Origin: CALJFL01 sp036961205
GTDB taxonomy: Bacteria > Pseudomonadota > Gammaproteobacteria > Pseudomonadales > Halieaceae
Reading direction: 5' to 3'
Assembly: GCA_036961205.1 (NCBI GenBank)
Contig: JBALVI010000001.1
Coordinates: 992,001-1,056,000 of the forward strand
DNA: 64,000 nucleotides
A model generated the notes under the pieces. That model had not been told where the DNA came from. It made no database searches and saw only the letters and a program-made list of their open reading frames with translations. The translations under genes and the position numbers were made by a program. The first letter of the stretch is position 1; each line of letters begins with the position of its first letter. Below are positions 24,881 to 33,139 of the stretch, piece by piece.

Positions 24881-24898
24881 CGGTCACCCGCCTGGAGG

Positions 24899-26485
24899 TC
24901 AGAGTGCCCGGTACTGGGCGTAAAACTTGTCCAGGTAGGCTTCGAAACTTATATCCTCAGTTTCTTCTAGCTCCGTTTGAGCATGTAGGGAACTCTTTGT
25001 CTCAGCCTGGAAAGCTTGCTCCACCTCGGGGCTAAGCTCGCGCGCGCGGAAGTGGTCGCCCCAATGTAGGCTGTAGTTCATGGATAGACGGAAAAACGGC
25101 AGATCCTGTTCCTTCATCTCCCGCAGTACCCTGGCCGACGGGGTTAGCTCCGGATCACGGACTTTTTGCACCTGTTGGGTCAGAGCCTGTTGGTATTGAG
25201 CTTCGCCGTGGGCCAGATCGAGTACCGAGGCCACTCCGTCCATCTGAGTCAGCAGTTTATTGGCCTGATCTACCAGAGATGACTCACCATCGGCTGTTTT
25301 CAGCATTAGTCCGGGCTCGCGGCCACGGCTGACCACCGCCGCCATGTTAGCGGCCTGCAGAGTCTGCTCCGCCTCATCACAGGGCGGGCTATCCTCCAGC
25401 AAGCAGTACAGCAGGAAGGTATCCATAAACCTGACTTGCTCAGCGTCCAGCCCGACCGGGCTGAACGGACTCACATCGACGCAACGCACTTCGATGTACT
25501 CGATGCCGCCGCGGAGCAGGGCACTTATCGGTGTCTCACCGGTGTTGGCTACTCGCTTTGGGCGAATCGGGCTGTAAAACTCGTTTTCAATTTGTATCAG
25601 ACTGTCATTGAGTTGCTCGTACTCGCCGTTCTCACCGCTTTTGAATTTGCTGTATTCGGGGTGGGGCTGCATGATGCCGTGGCTCAATGCATCCACGTAG
25701 TTGTCCAGTGAGTTGTAGCATACGTTGAGACTCTTCTGGGCATCGCTATTGTAGCCAAGCCCACCCATGCGCAAGGCGGTGCCGTAAGGCAGGTAGAGGC
25801 TACGTCCTTTCTCGTCAAAAGGTACCAGACCGTGATCGTCACGGCCGCGCAAAAAGCTTGAGCATACCGCGGGTGAGGCGCCGTACAGGTATATCAGCAG
25901 CCATGAAAAGCGCTGGAAGTTGCGAATCATGCCCAGATAGCGGCCAGTGATGAATTCCTGGAGCTCGCCCTCGCTGCCGCTGAATTCCCAGGCGGCATGC
26001 CAGTATTCATCGGGCATCGAAAAGTTATAGTGAATGCCAGCAATGGCCTGCATCATGCGGCCATAACGGTTGCCAAGGCCATAGCGGTATACAGTCTTCA
26101 TGCGAGCGACATTGGAGCTGCCATATTGGGCAACAGGAATGCTGTCGTCGCCACTGACCACGCAGGGCATACTGGTCGCCCACAGAATTTCGTCGTCCAA
26201 TTGTTGGTAGACGTAGCTGTGGATGTCCTCCAGCCGAGCCAGACTGCCCTCAATACTGGGATTGACGGGCGTTATGAACTCCAGCAGTGCTTCTGAGTAA
26301 TCGGTGGTGATGGAGCCGTGGGTCAGTGCTGCCCCCAGAGCCACGGGATGTGGTGTTTGCGCCAATTTACCTTCAGGCGTAATTCGCAGGCTCTCTTTCT
26401 CTATACCGCGCTGAATTTTGGTCAGCAGCGGATATTTGTCGGGGTTCGACAGCGCCGCAAGTTTTTGGTCCAGATTGGAAGTCAA
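24899..26485 (-). CDS. gshA: Glutamate-cysteine ligase
   Basis: First enzyme of glutathione synthesis; 528 residues, class I (E. coli type, 518). Landmarks: IQRGIEKESLRITPEGKLA with the metal-binding Glu, THGSITTDYSEALLEFITP, GIHYNFSMPDEYW and YIEVRCVDVSPFSPVGLD. The start is TTG at 26485 (MTSNLDQKL), supported by GAGGAG six bases upstream; there is no suitable ATG. Its neighbours acpH, dsbB and rsd lie in the same direction but with gaps, so an operon is possible only for gshA-acpH. Confidence 0.95.
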   Translation of the reverse strand: MTSNLDQKLAALSNPDKYPLLTKIQRGIEKESLRITPEGKLAQTPHPVALGAALTHGSITTDYSEALLEFITPVNPSIEGSLARLEDIHSYVYQQLDDEILWATSMPCVVSGDDSIPVAQYGSSNVARMKTVYRYGLGNRYGRMMQAIAGIHYNFSMPDEYWHAAWEFSGSEGELQEFITGRYLGMIRNFQRFSWLLIYLYGASPAVCSSFLRGRDDHGLVPFDEKGRSLYLPYGTALRMGGLGYNSDAQKSLNVCYNSLDNYVDALSHGIMQPHPEYSKFKSGENGEYEQLNDSLIQIENEFYSPIRPKRVANTGETPISALLRGGIEYIEVRCVDVSPFSPVGLDAEQVRFMDTFLLYCLLEDSPPCDEAEQTLQAANMAAVVSRGREPGLMLKTADGESSLVDQANKLLTQMDGVASVLDLAHGEAQYQQALTQQVQKVRDPELTPSARVLREMKEQDLPFFRLSMNYSLHWGDHFRARELSPEVEQAFQAETKSSLHAQTELEETEDISFEAYLDKFYAQYRAL

Positions 26486-26746
26486 ACACTACTCCTCGTA
26501 GTCAGTTTTTGTAGAGCTTCGATGGCAGAAGTTCTGCAGCGCCCCAAAAAAGGCAAACAAGTGTATATGTAGCATTGTTCGGAGTACAGATACCGTGTGT
26601 AACGCTGGCGGTACTGGCAGGATCACTGATTATCGCCAGATTCTGCTGGACACAGTATTGCCCAGACAGCGCAAGCTGCTAAAGTAGGCTACTGAATTAG
26701 CGCTGTCGCTGCCTGAAACTCGCGCGGCAACCGACTGTAGATTATC

Positions 26747-26767
26747 TCCCGGAATACTATTCCGGGA
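26747..26767. promoter_or_regulatory. 21-bp perfect palindrome in the pilU leader
   Basis: TCCCGGAAT, ACT, ATTCCGGGA: each arm is the exact complement of the other. It ends five bases before the GGAG of pilU. It could be an operator for a dimeric regulator or, as RNA, a 9-bp hairpin crowding the ribosome site. The rest of the 298-base gshA-pilU gap (26486-26746) shows no gene. Confidence 0.6.
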
Positions 26768-26783
26768 TCGACGGAGAATATCC

Positions 26784-27920
26784 TTGCGTATCCATAAATG
26801 GCTGAAGACCCTGGCAGAACAGGGTGGCTCGGATCTGTACCTGAGTACCGGAGCTCCCCCCTGTGCCAAGTTCCAGGGCGAGTTAAAACCCATAGACAGT
26901 GAAATAATGAAGCCGGGCGACATTAAAGTGATCGCCTACGAAATCATGGACGCTACCCAGACCGCTGAATTCGAGCAGGAACTGGAAATGAACCTGGCAC
27001 TATCGATTTCCGGTTTTGGGCGTTTTCGCGTCAATATCTTCATGCAGCGCAATGAAGTGGCTATTGTCGCGCGTAATATTGTTGCCGACATTCCTCACTG
27101 GCAGGACCTGCGTCTGCCGGAAATACTGACAGATGTGGTCATGCGCAAGCGTGGCCTGGTGCTCTTTGTGGGGGCGACAGGTTCCGGCAAATCCACTTCC
27201 CTGGCGGCGCTGATCGATTATCGCAATAGCAACAGCAGCGGTCATATTGTCACCATCGAAGACCCGGTTGAGTATGTTCATAACCACAAAAAATCGATCA
27301 TCAATCAACGTGAGGTCGGCGTCGACACGCGCAGCTGGCACAATGCATTGAAAAACACGCTGCGGCAGGCTCCGGACGTGATTCTGATCGGCGAAATTCG
27401 CGATCGCGAGACCATGGAGCACGCCATCGCCTTCGCGGAAACCGGTCACCTGTGTATTTCCACGCTGCACGCTAATAACGCCAACCAGGCCCTGGACCGT
27501 ATTATTAACTTCTTCCCCGAGGAACGTCGGTCGCAGTTATTAATGGACTTGTCACTGAATATTCAATCGATAGTTTCTCAGCGACTGATTCCCACTCTCG
27601 ATGGTAAGCGTTGTGCGGCCATTGAGATTTTGCTGGGTACACCGATGATTGCCGACCTGGTGTTGAAAGGCGATATCGACGGCATTAAAGAGGTGATGGA
27701 GAAGTCCGGTAATATCGGCATGAAGACCTTCGACGGCGCTCTTTTCGATCTGTACAAAGAGGGTTTAATTAGTGAGGAGGAGGCCCTGCGCAATGCCGAC
27801 TCAGTCAATAATGTGCGTCTTAAAATCAAGTTTGCCAAAGAGGGCGGTGATCCTGAGGAGGATAACTCCATGGGGCTAAGCCTGGAAAGCCTGGAAGAGG
27901 AAGAAAGCACTCTGTATTGA
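26784..27920 (+). CDS. pilU: Type IV pilus retraction ATPase PilU
   Basis: Hexameric PilT/PilU-type ATPase, 378 residues. Walker A GATGSGKST (130-138), Asp box IVTIEDPVEYVH, Walker B DVILIGEIRDRETME, His box TGHLCISTLHANN. It is PilU-like rather than PilT-like by length, the N-terminal MRIHKWLKTLAEQGGSDLYL and the extra acidic C-terminal tail (LSLESLEEEE). PilU works with PilT to retract pili under load. Start is TTG at 26784 with GGAG seven bases upstream; no ATG is near. pilT is not in the window. Confidence 0.92.
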   Translation: MRIHKWLKTLAEQGGSDLYLSTGAPPCAKFQGELKPIDSEIMKPGDIKVIAYEIMDATQTAEFEQELEMNLALSISGFGRFRVNIFMQRNEVAIVARNIVADIPHWQDLRLPEILTDVVMRKRGLVLFVGATGSGKSTSLAALIDYRNSNSSGHIVTIEDPVEYVHNHKKSIINQREVGVDTRSWHNALKNTLRQAPDVILIGEIRDRETMEHAIAFAETGHLCISTLHANNANQALDRIINFFPEERRSQLLMDLSLNIQSIVSQRLIPTLDGKRCAAIEILLGTPMIADLVLKGDIDGIKEVMEKSGNIGMKTFDGALFDLYKEGLISEEEALRNADSVNNVRLKIKFAKEGGDPEEDNSMGLSLESLEEEESTLY

Positions 27921-27935
27921 TCAGCCGCAGGTGGT

Positions 27936-28301
27936 TTAGTCCTCCAGTTCTGCGACTAGTTCGTACCATTGATCGATGTCGGTGTCGCTGGCGCTTAGCA
28001 GCTCGAAACCCGCAGTCCAGCTGTCATCTGAGCCTCTTACTGGTAGGCACCATTTGACCTCTCCCGCCAGATAAAGTGTGCCCTCGTTCGCGGAAAGCTC
28101 CACGCCGATCTGCAGGATCGCACCGATGGTCACCGCCTTATCCAATTGTAACCGCAGCCCCGCGCGCGAGATGTCTAGCGTTTTGCAGCGCATTAGCTCG
28201 GCGCTTTCACCGACCCCTGAGCCCGATGATTTGAGCTCCAGAAAAACGGTATTCTCAAGGCTCAGGCGCAGATATTTTCGCTGCTCATCGGTCATTTTCA
28301 T
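27936..28301 (-). CDS. PilZ domain protein
   Basis: About 121 residues. It begins MKMTDEQRKYLRL, with the Arg-rich start and RxxxR-type region of a PilZ domain, continues with SRAGLRLQLDKAV (the D/NxSxxG equivalent, here DISRAG) and ends with the beta-barrel strands LYLAGEVKWCLP and WTAGFELL. PilZ domains bind cyclic di-GMP. The first motif (RxxxR) is weak here, so binding should not be taken for granted. Start chosen at 28301; ATGs at 28304 and 28295 are alternatives around one GGGAG. It overlaps the end of the DUF1631 gene by 17 bases and ends 15 bases from the convergent pilU. Confidence 0.82.
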   Translation of the reverse strand: MKMTDEQRKYLRLSLENTVFLELKSSGSGVGESAELMRCKTLDISRAGLRLQLDKAVTIGAILQIGVELSANEGTLYLAGEVKWCLPVRGSDDSWTAGFELLSASDTDIDQWYELVAELED

Positions 28302-30456
28302 CATTCTCCCAGGTGGGTTTTTGGCCACGTCGGGCCCGGTCGACTTCCTCTCTGAAGTTCGAGTGCGTCTCCAGAATATCGACCAGTCCCTGGTCGAAAA
28401 GCTCTGACAGCTCTTCTCTAGTGTGCTGTCGTAACTTGATACCTTCGCGATTGACAAAAATGTAGCTGTTGAGCTTCCTGTCATGGACGGCAAGTTTGGC
28501 CATGATGGGTGTCTCGCCATCATGGAAGCCGAGCCAGGTGCCCATGGCGATCAGGGTATGACCCTCGCTGGTATTGATACTAGCTCCAGCCTTGGGCGTA
28601 GCCACTGCTGGCACCAAGTCGACTGCATCGGTGTTTACTTTCTCAGACTGTTGCTGCAGCCAGCGTTGCTGATCTAAGTTGAGTTCTTCGTCCTGCCCGA
28701 TAGTGTCAGGGGGTGTGTCGGCGACTGCAGGTGGCTGACTCAGCGCGTCTGGCTGTGCATCATCATCCAAATCAGGTAGCTCCAGTTCCAGTGACTCACT
28801 GTCGGCCAGATTCTCTGTGGTGAATTCGCCTAGCGTTGCGGGAATGTCCGCCGCAAGCGTGGGTGAGGCGTCAATGCTTGGTGAAAGAGTTCTATCGGAC
28901 TCTCGCCCAATGTCCAGCTGCATCAGATCCGCAGTGGGCTCTGGCTCAATGTCCTGCATTACCGGGTCAGTATCGGGCTCTGTCTCAATGTCCTGTATTA
29001 CCGGGTCTGTATCGAGCGCTGGCTCAATGTCTTGAATAACCGGATCTGTACCGGGCTCTGGATCAATATCCTGCGGTATCAGGTCTGTATCGGTCTCTGG
29101 CTCGCTGCCTTGCTGCACCAGTTCGGCAAGCTGGTCTTCAGTCACCAGGCCAGCTGCTCGCAACAGGCAAAGACTAAAGCCTGCTCCCTGTCCAAGTGCA
29201 ACCACCTGCCCGGCGGATAACAGCTCAGCGAAGTGCGTAAAGCTTATGGTCTGTGTTTTTACGCCGGAACGGTTGGTAAACATCAGCTGTTGCCTGGCTT
29301 CATTCTTCATCGCTAGTTTCAAACGCAGCGATTCTTCATTACCAGTAATTTGGTACCAGCGTCCCGCTTTCAGGGAATTTACGGCCGCCATAATATCAGT
29401 GTCGGCTTCGTCACTATCTTCCTCTGCAATGACCAGAAGCTCAGCCGGCTGTCGTTCCATGTCCTGTTGCCGCAGCAAGCGCAGGTGCACAAATTCTACC
29501 AGCCCCAGAGATTCGGACACCGCTTCTGGATCGTGCTGCAGGCTCAGCAGCCAGCGGCGCAGACTCTTGGGCAGTTGAGTCGCTTGCTCAAACAGCTGTT
29601 TGCGTCTGTCTCCGTCGTCGGCGCCATAGGCCTGCACCGACGCCGCCAGCGATTGCGTGGTTTCTTGCATTTGCTGCCACTGCGCAGACGCCACGCCAAA
29701 TTTGAGCAGTACCAGCTGAGCGCTTTCGTACCAGTCGGAGGTGAGAAATTGGTTGATGGCAGGCGGCAGCGGCTGTTCGTCGAGACAGGTATTAATCATT
29801 CTAGCCGCCTCTGCCTTCGATGCCAGAGTCCGGTCGCGGCCTGATTCTGTTTCCACTGCTCGCCTTGCCATACGCAAAGCGCGTGTCTGGTCACGCTCTG
29901 CCATGGTGACGGCAGCGGAGCAGGTTATCTCGAGCTCAAGCTGGTGATTATCAAACCAGCCGCGCGCGCTAACGACAGAAGTTTCCACCTGATCCTTGAG
30001 TGCTTGCCCTGCGCGGCCCAACTTCTCTTGCCAGCCGACCCCGTTGTTCTGGATAGCATCCAGCATGCGGTGCAGCGGGTGCACGCCGGGAGTGAAGAAG
30101 GCGACGTCGCTAACTGCCATGGCTGCCGTCAATGGCATTAGTTGTTTCAGAGGTGCGGCAAGTAAATCGTCCAGCGAGTAATCTTTCTCCCAGGAAGACC
30201 AGGCCTCACTCACCCAATGCAAAATAGCCTGGTGCTCTGGCTGCGGAATCGCCGGGTCGCCAATCGCCTCGGTCTGCTGGCCCACTGCCTCTACCAGATT
30301 GAGGTCGAAATCGGAGATCGTGGCGAGATAAGCCACTAATTCTTCCAGTGACAGATAGTCGCCGTTAGCTTCTCCGCCCGAACGTTCTGCGTACCGTTGG
30401 ATGACCTGACTACGGATTGAGCAGGACAGCGGAATATGTGTTGCCTTGAGACTCAC
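28285..30456 (-). CDS. DUF1631 family protein with internal duplication
   Basis: About 723 residues. The N-terminal 350 residues carry DUF1631-like helical motifs (AMAVSDVAFFTPGVHPLHRML). A roughly 60-residue module occurs twice: nt 29194-29373 (GRWYQI, LKLA, MFTNRSGVK, ELLSAGQV) and nt 28363-28557 (GTWLGF, AKLA, IFVNREGIK, ELFDQGLV). Between them is a long acidic linker with five 13-residue repeats (28894-29088). I start it at GTG 30456, which overlaps the zinc-ribbon stop (GTGA) and has GGAAG eight bases upstream; an ATG at 30498 would overlap more. Function unknown; related proteins sit near type IV pilus and c-di-GMP genes. Confidence 0.8.
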   Translation of the reverse strand: MSLKATHIPLSCSIRSQVIQRYAERSGGEANGDYLSLEELVAYLATISDFDLNLVEAVGQQTEAIGDPAIPQPEHQAILHWVSEAWSSWEKDYSLDDLLAAPLKQLMPLTAAMAVSDVAFFTPGVHPLHRMLDAIQNNGVGWQEKLGRAGQALKDQVETSVVSARGWFDNHQLELEITCSAAVTMAERDQTRALRMARRAVETESGRDRTLASKAEAARMINTCLDEQPLPPAINQFLTSDWYESAQLVLLKFGVASAQWQQMQETTQSLAASVQAYGADDGDRRKQLFEQATQLPKSLRRWLLSLQHDPEAVSESLGLVEFVHLRLLRQQDMERQPAELLVIAEEDSDEADTDIMAAVNSLKAGRWYQITGNEESLRLKLAMKNEARQQLMFTNRSGVKTQTISFTHFAELLSAGQVVALGQGAGFSLCLLRAAGLVTEDQLAELVQQGSEPETDTDLIPQDIDPEPGTDPVIQDIEPALDTDPVIQDIETEPDTDPVMQDIEPEPTADLMQLDIGRESDRTLSPSIDASPTLAADIPATLGEFTTENLADSESLELELPDLDDDAQPDALSQPPAVADTPPDTIGQDEELNLDQQRWLQQQSEKVNTDAVDLVPAVATPKAGASINTSEGHTLIAMGTWLGFHDGETPIMAKLAVHDRKLNSYIFVNREGIKLRQHTREELSELFDQGLVDILETHSNFREEVDRARRGQKPTWENDENDR
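28894..29088 (-). repeat. Five 39-bp repeats coding for an acidic 13-residue unit
   Basis: In-frame units TDLIPQDIDPEPG, TDPVIQDIEPALD, TDPVIQDIETEPD, TDPVMQDIEPEPT and a diverged ADLMQLDIGRESD within the DUF1631 gene. The middle units are close enough in DNA (recurring aatgtcctgcattaccgg-type blocks on the plus strand) for slippage or recombination to change the copy number. Confidence 0.85.
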
Positions 30457-30653
30457 TCCAGCAGCTTCCAGATAATCATGCCGATAAATATCGCCCACAC
30501 GGTGATTAGTATTTGCACCCGCAGCTTACTGTTTTGGGGAGCAGTCTCTTTTTTTTGCTGCCGACCAAAGTTGAACGAATCGCAGGCCGGGCACTCGCCA
30601 GACGGTCCTGTCGTTGCACCACGGTAGCTGCAATCGCGACATACATAGGCCAT
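30453..30653 (-). CDS. Small zinc-ribbon protein with C-terminal membrane anchor
   Basis: A 66-residue protein. A zinc ribbon with CRDC and CPAC (Cys pairs at about residues 5/8 and 21/24) is followed by a basic linker and one C-terminal transmembrane helix (VQILITVWAIFIGMIIW). The ATG overlaps the stop of the VWA gene (TAATG) and its TGA overlaps the DUF1631 GTG, so it is translated within a coupled chain. The ribbon probably faces the cytoplasm as a tail-anchored protein. No family name recognised. Confidence 0.82.
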   Translation of the reverse strand: MAYVCRDCSYRGATTGPSGECPACDSFNFGRQQKKETAPQNSKLRVQILITVWAIFIGMIIWKLLE

Positions 30654-32095
30654 TAGCGGGTGCTCCTGAGCAATTGGTCGATGATGCGCTCCAATTGCTT
30701 CAGTGTGTTGCACTCGGCGGTGAAGTGGCTGGTTGTTTGATAGCGCAACATCTCCGAATCGCCGGTGCCCCAGGCACGCCGTGATTCCGGGTTTAACCAG
30801 ATAACCTGCTTGCTGCGTTGATAGATGCTTTGCATGATCTCCAGTTTCGGATCGCCGCCGTTGTTGCGGGCGTCGCCAAGAATTATCACCGTGGTACTGC
30901 TGCCAATATCGTCCAGAGCCAGCCTGGCGAAATCTTCAAAGCTGCCACCGTAGTCAGTGGCCCCGCCATATTTCCAGTTTACCAGCTCAATGGCCTTTTC
31001 CAGTTCGTGCTCCTTGAATAGATCGCTGACTTCGCCCATATGGCTGGAAAAAGCGAAGCTGCGTACCTTGGGCAACACATCCTGAAGACTATATAGAAAC
31101 ATGAGCAAAAATTTGGCGTAGGCTGCTACCGACCCACTGACGTCACAGATGGCAATAATCTGGGGCTTTTTGCGACGGGTTTTGCGCCAATGGGTGTTGA
31201 ACAGTACACCATCGGTGGCGGCACTGCTGCGCAACGTCCTCCCCATGTTGAGCTGCCCGCGCTTGGTCGATCGCTGCTTGCGGGAGTAGCGGGCCGCCAG
31301 TTTGCGTGCCATTTTTTGGATCAGCGCGTGAACCCGATCAAGGTAGTGACGCTCAATATTGTTGAGTCGGGTTTTGCTGAGAATTTCTTCCATGAACTGG
31401 CGGTTACGGCCCTCGGCGTGCAGCAAGTACTCGCGTTCTACATAGTCGCGCACCTGCTCCCTCAAGATGTCCCGATAGCGTTGCAATTCGGCCAGAGCGG
31501 GGCTGTTCAGCTGTTCCAGTTCAATGACTGCCTGGCGTATGTGTTGCTCGCCCAATTGGTCGAGAATTTTGCGAGTGAACTGACCGCGCTGAGTGAACAT
31601 TTGAATTTGCTGGAGACCTACCGAGTCGCCAGCGCGGGTCATTGCCAGACTGAGTGCATTGCGGTCATTGCTGAGCAGGTTTTGCATGAGCTCAGACTGC
31701 AATAGGGCGTCCAGCTGAGGGGATTCTGCGGCCGCTTCGGTGAGCAGATCTTCCGCTTCGTCGGCTGTTGAATCGCTCTCGTCTCCTGCAGCCTCGTCAG
31801 AGGCCTCGCTGTCAGCGCCGTCGTCAGCTGACTGATGGTCGTCAGGGTCACTTGAAAAATCAGCCAGTTCGACGGTGAAGAAGCGATCAAAACAGCGATC
31901 AAACACCAGTTCCTCAGCGGGGGTTTTGGCCAGCGCCATGGATAGACCGTCGCGCAATCGAATGCGGTTGCCGTAGCCAAGGTTGGCGGCAACATCCATC
32001 GCATCCAAAGTTTCGGCAGGAGAAACACGAATGTCGTGACTGCGTAGCACTTGAATAAAGTTAACGAGATTTGTCTGCATTTCTCCCATTTGCAC
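30653..32095 (-). CDS. VWA domain protein, CoxE-like
   Basis: About 480 residues. The C-terminal half is a von Willebrand A domain of the CoxE family: MIDAS motif CDVSGSVAAY (DxSxS), LFKEHELEKAIELVNWKYGGATDYGGS with the MIDAS Thr, and IILGDARNNGGDP. The N-terminal half is helical with a strongly acidic segment (DADSEASDEAAGDESDSTADEAEDLL in part). It follows moxR in the same direction, the standard MoxR-VWA chaperone pairing for metal-centre or complex maturation. The start may be GTG 32095, ATG 32089 or ATG 32080; GGGAG lies just before the last. Confidence 0.88.
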   Translation of the reverse strand: MQMGEMQTNLVNFIQVLRSHDIRVSPAETLDAMDVAANLGYGNRIRLRDGLSMALAKTPAEELVFDRCFDRFFTVELADFSSDPDDHQSADDGADSEASDEAAGDESDSTADEAEDLLTEAAAESPQLDALLQSELMQNLLSNDRNALSLAMTRAGDSVGLQQIQMFTQRGQFTRKILDQLGEQHIRQAVIELEQLNSPALAELQRYRDILREQVRDYVEREYLLHAEGRNRQFMEEILSKTRLNNIERHYLDRVHALIQKMARKLAARYSRKQRSTKRGQLNMGRTLRSSAATDGVLFNTHWRKTRRKKPQIIAICDVSGSVAAYAKFLLMFLYSLQDVLPKVRSFAFSSHMGEVSDLFKEHELEKAIELVNWKYGGATDYGGSFEDFARLALDDIGSSTTVIILGDARNNGGDPKLEIMQSIYQRSKQVIWLNPESRRAWGTGDSEMLRYQTTSHFTAECNTLKQLERIIDQLLRSTR

Positions 32096-32141
32096 TTACC
32101 TGTTTGCGCTTACTTTACCCTAATTGAGCGCGTTGCTGCAG

Positions 32142-33080
32142 CTAGCGGGAAGGGGGCTTGAGCAGAGTGCGAAGCTCCGCTTCGGTGGTTTCAATATCGT
32201 CTTCGAACTTGAGTAGTACATTGAGCGTGCTCTTGAGTAGTTCTTCATCGAGCTGCTCTGCGTGCAGCAGTAGTAGACTTCGGGCCCAGTCGATAGTTTC
32301 GGAAATTGCGGGTGACTTTTTCAAATCCAGTTCGCGTAGGGAATGGACAAATGCCACCAACTGATGCCGCAAAACTTCATCGATTTCGGGGACGCGACTG
32401 CGCACGATTCGTTCTTCCAGCTCGACACTGGGGAAGGGGATATACAGGTGCAGGCAACGCCGTTTAAGGGCATCGCTAATGTCGCGCGTATTGTTACTGG
32501 TGAGGAATACCATGGGCGAGGTGACGGCTTTGATAGTGCCGATCTCAGGGATGGACACTTGATAGTCAGAAAGAATCTCCAATAGTAGGGATTCAAACTC
32601 GAAATCGGATTTGTCGACTTCGTCGATTAGCAGTACGGCACCCTTTTCCTCGCGCATAGCTTTCAGCAGGGGGCGCGGCTCCAGGAAGTCCTCAGAGTAA
32701 AAAATGTCACCAAATTGGTGCAGGCGTTCAACGGATTCCTCCAGGCCAGTAGCGCCCTGTAGTAAATCCCCCAGTTTTTCTTTCAACACCTGGGTGTAGA
32801 GTAGCTGCTTGCCATATTTCCATTCGTAGAGTGCCTTGGCCTCGTCCAGGCCTTCGTAGCACTGCAGGCGAATCAGCGGCAGGTCCAGTAGCATGGCCGA
32901 GGTTTTGGCCAGTTCCGTTTTACCAACCCCGGGTGGACCTTCTACCAAAATCGGCTTGCGCAATTTGAACGCGAGAAATACCGCCGTGGCAATTTTGGGG
33001 CTGCAGATATAGCCGAAAGATTCGAACCCACGTTCGATTTCTTCCACGCTCGCAAGTTGTGGGAAGTCCAGGGTGTTCAC
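32142..33080 (-). CDS. MoxR family AAA+ ATPase
   Basis: A 312-residue MoxR ATPase. Walker A GPPGVGKTE, Walker B AVLLIDEVDKSDFEFE, sensor 1 FLTSNNTRDIS, Arg finger region ALKRRCLHLYIPFP. MoxR proteins act with VWA partners to insert cofactors or assemble complexes. The next gene on the strand is a CoxE-like VWA protein, 46 bases away. Client unknown; candidates in the same chain are the DUF1631 and zinc-ribbon proteins. Confidence 0.92.
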   Translation of the reverse strand: MNTLDFPQLASVEEIERGFESFGYICSPKIATAVFLAFKLRKPILVEGPPGVGKTELAKTSAMLLDLPLIRLQCYEGLDEAKALYEWKYGKQLLYTQVLKEKLGDLLQGATGLEESVERLHQFGDIFYSEDFLEPRPLLKAMREEKGAVLLIDEVDKSDFEFESLLLEILSDYQVSIPEIGTIKAVTSPMVFLTSNNTRDISDALKRRCLHLYIPFPSVELEERIVRSRVPEIDEVLRHQLVAFVHSLRELDLKKSPAISETIDWARSLLLLHAEQLDEELLKSTLNVLLKFEDDIETTEAELRTLLKPPSR

Positions 33081-33139
33081 GGTGCTACCTCAAAGAATGA
33101 TCGGGCATTGTACGCGAATAGCGGGGTATGACTAGGCTC

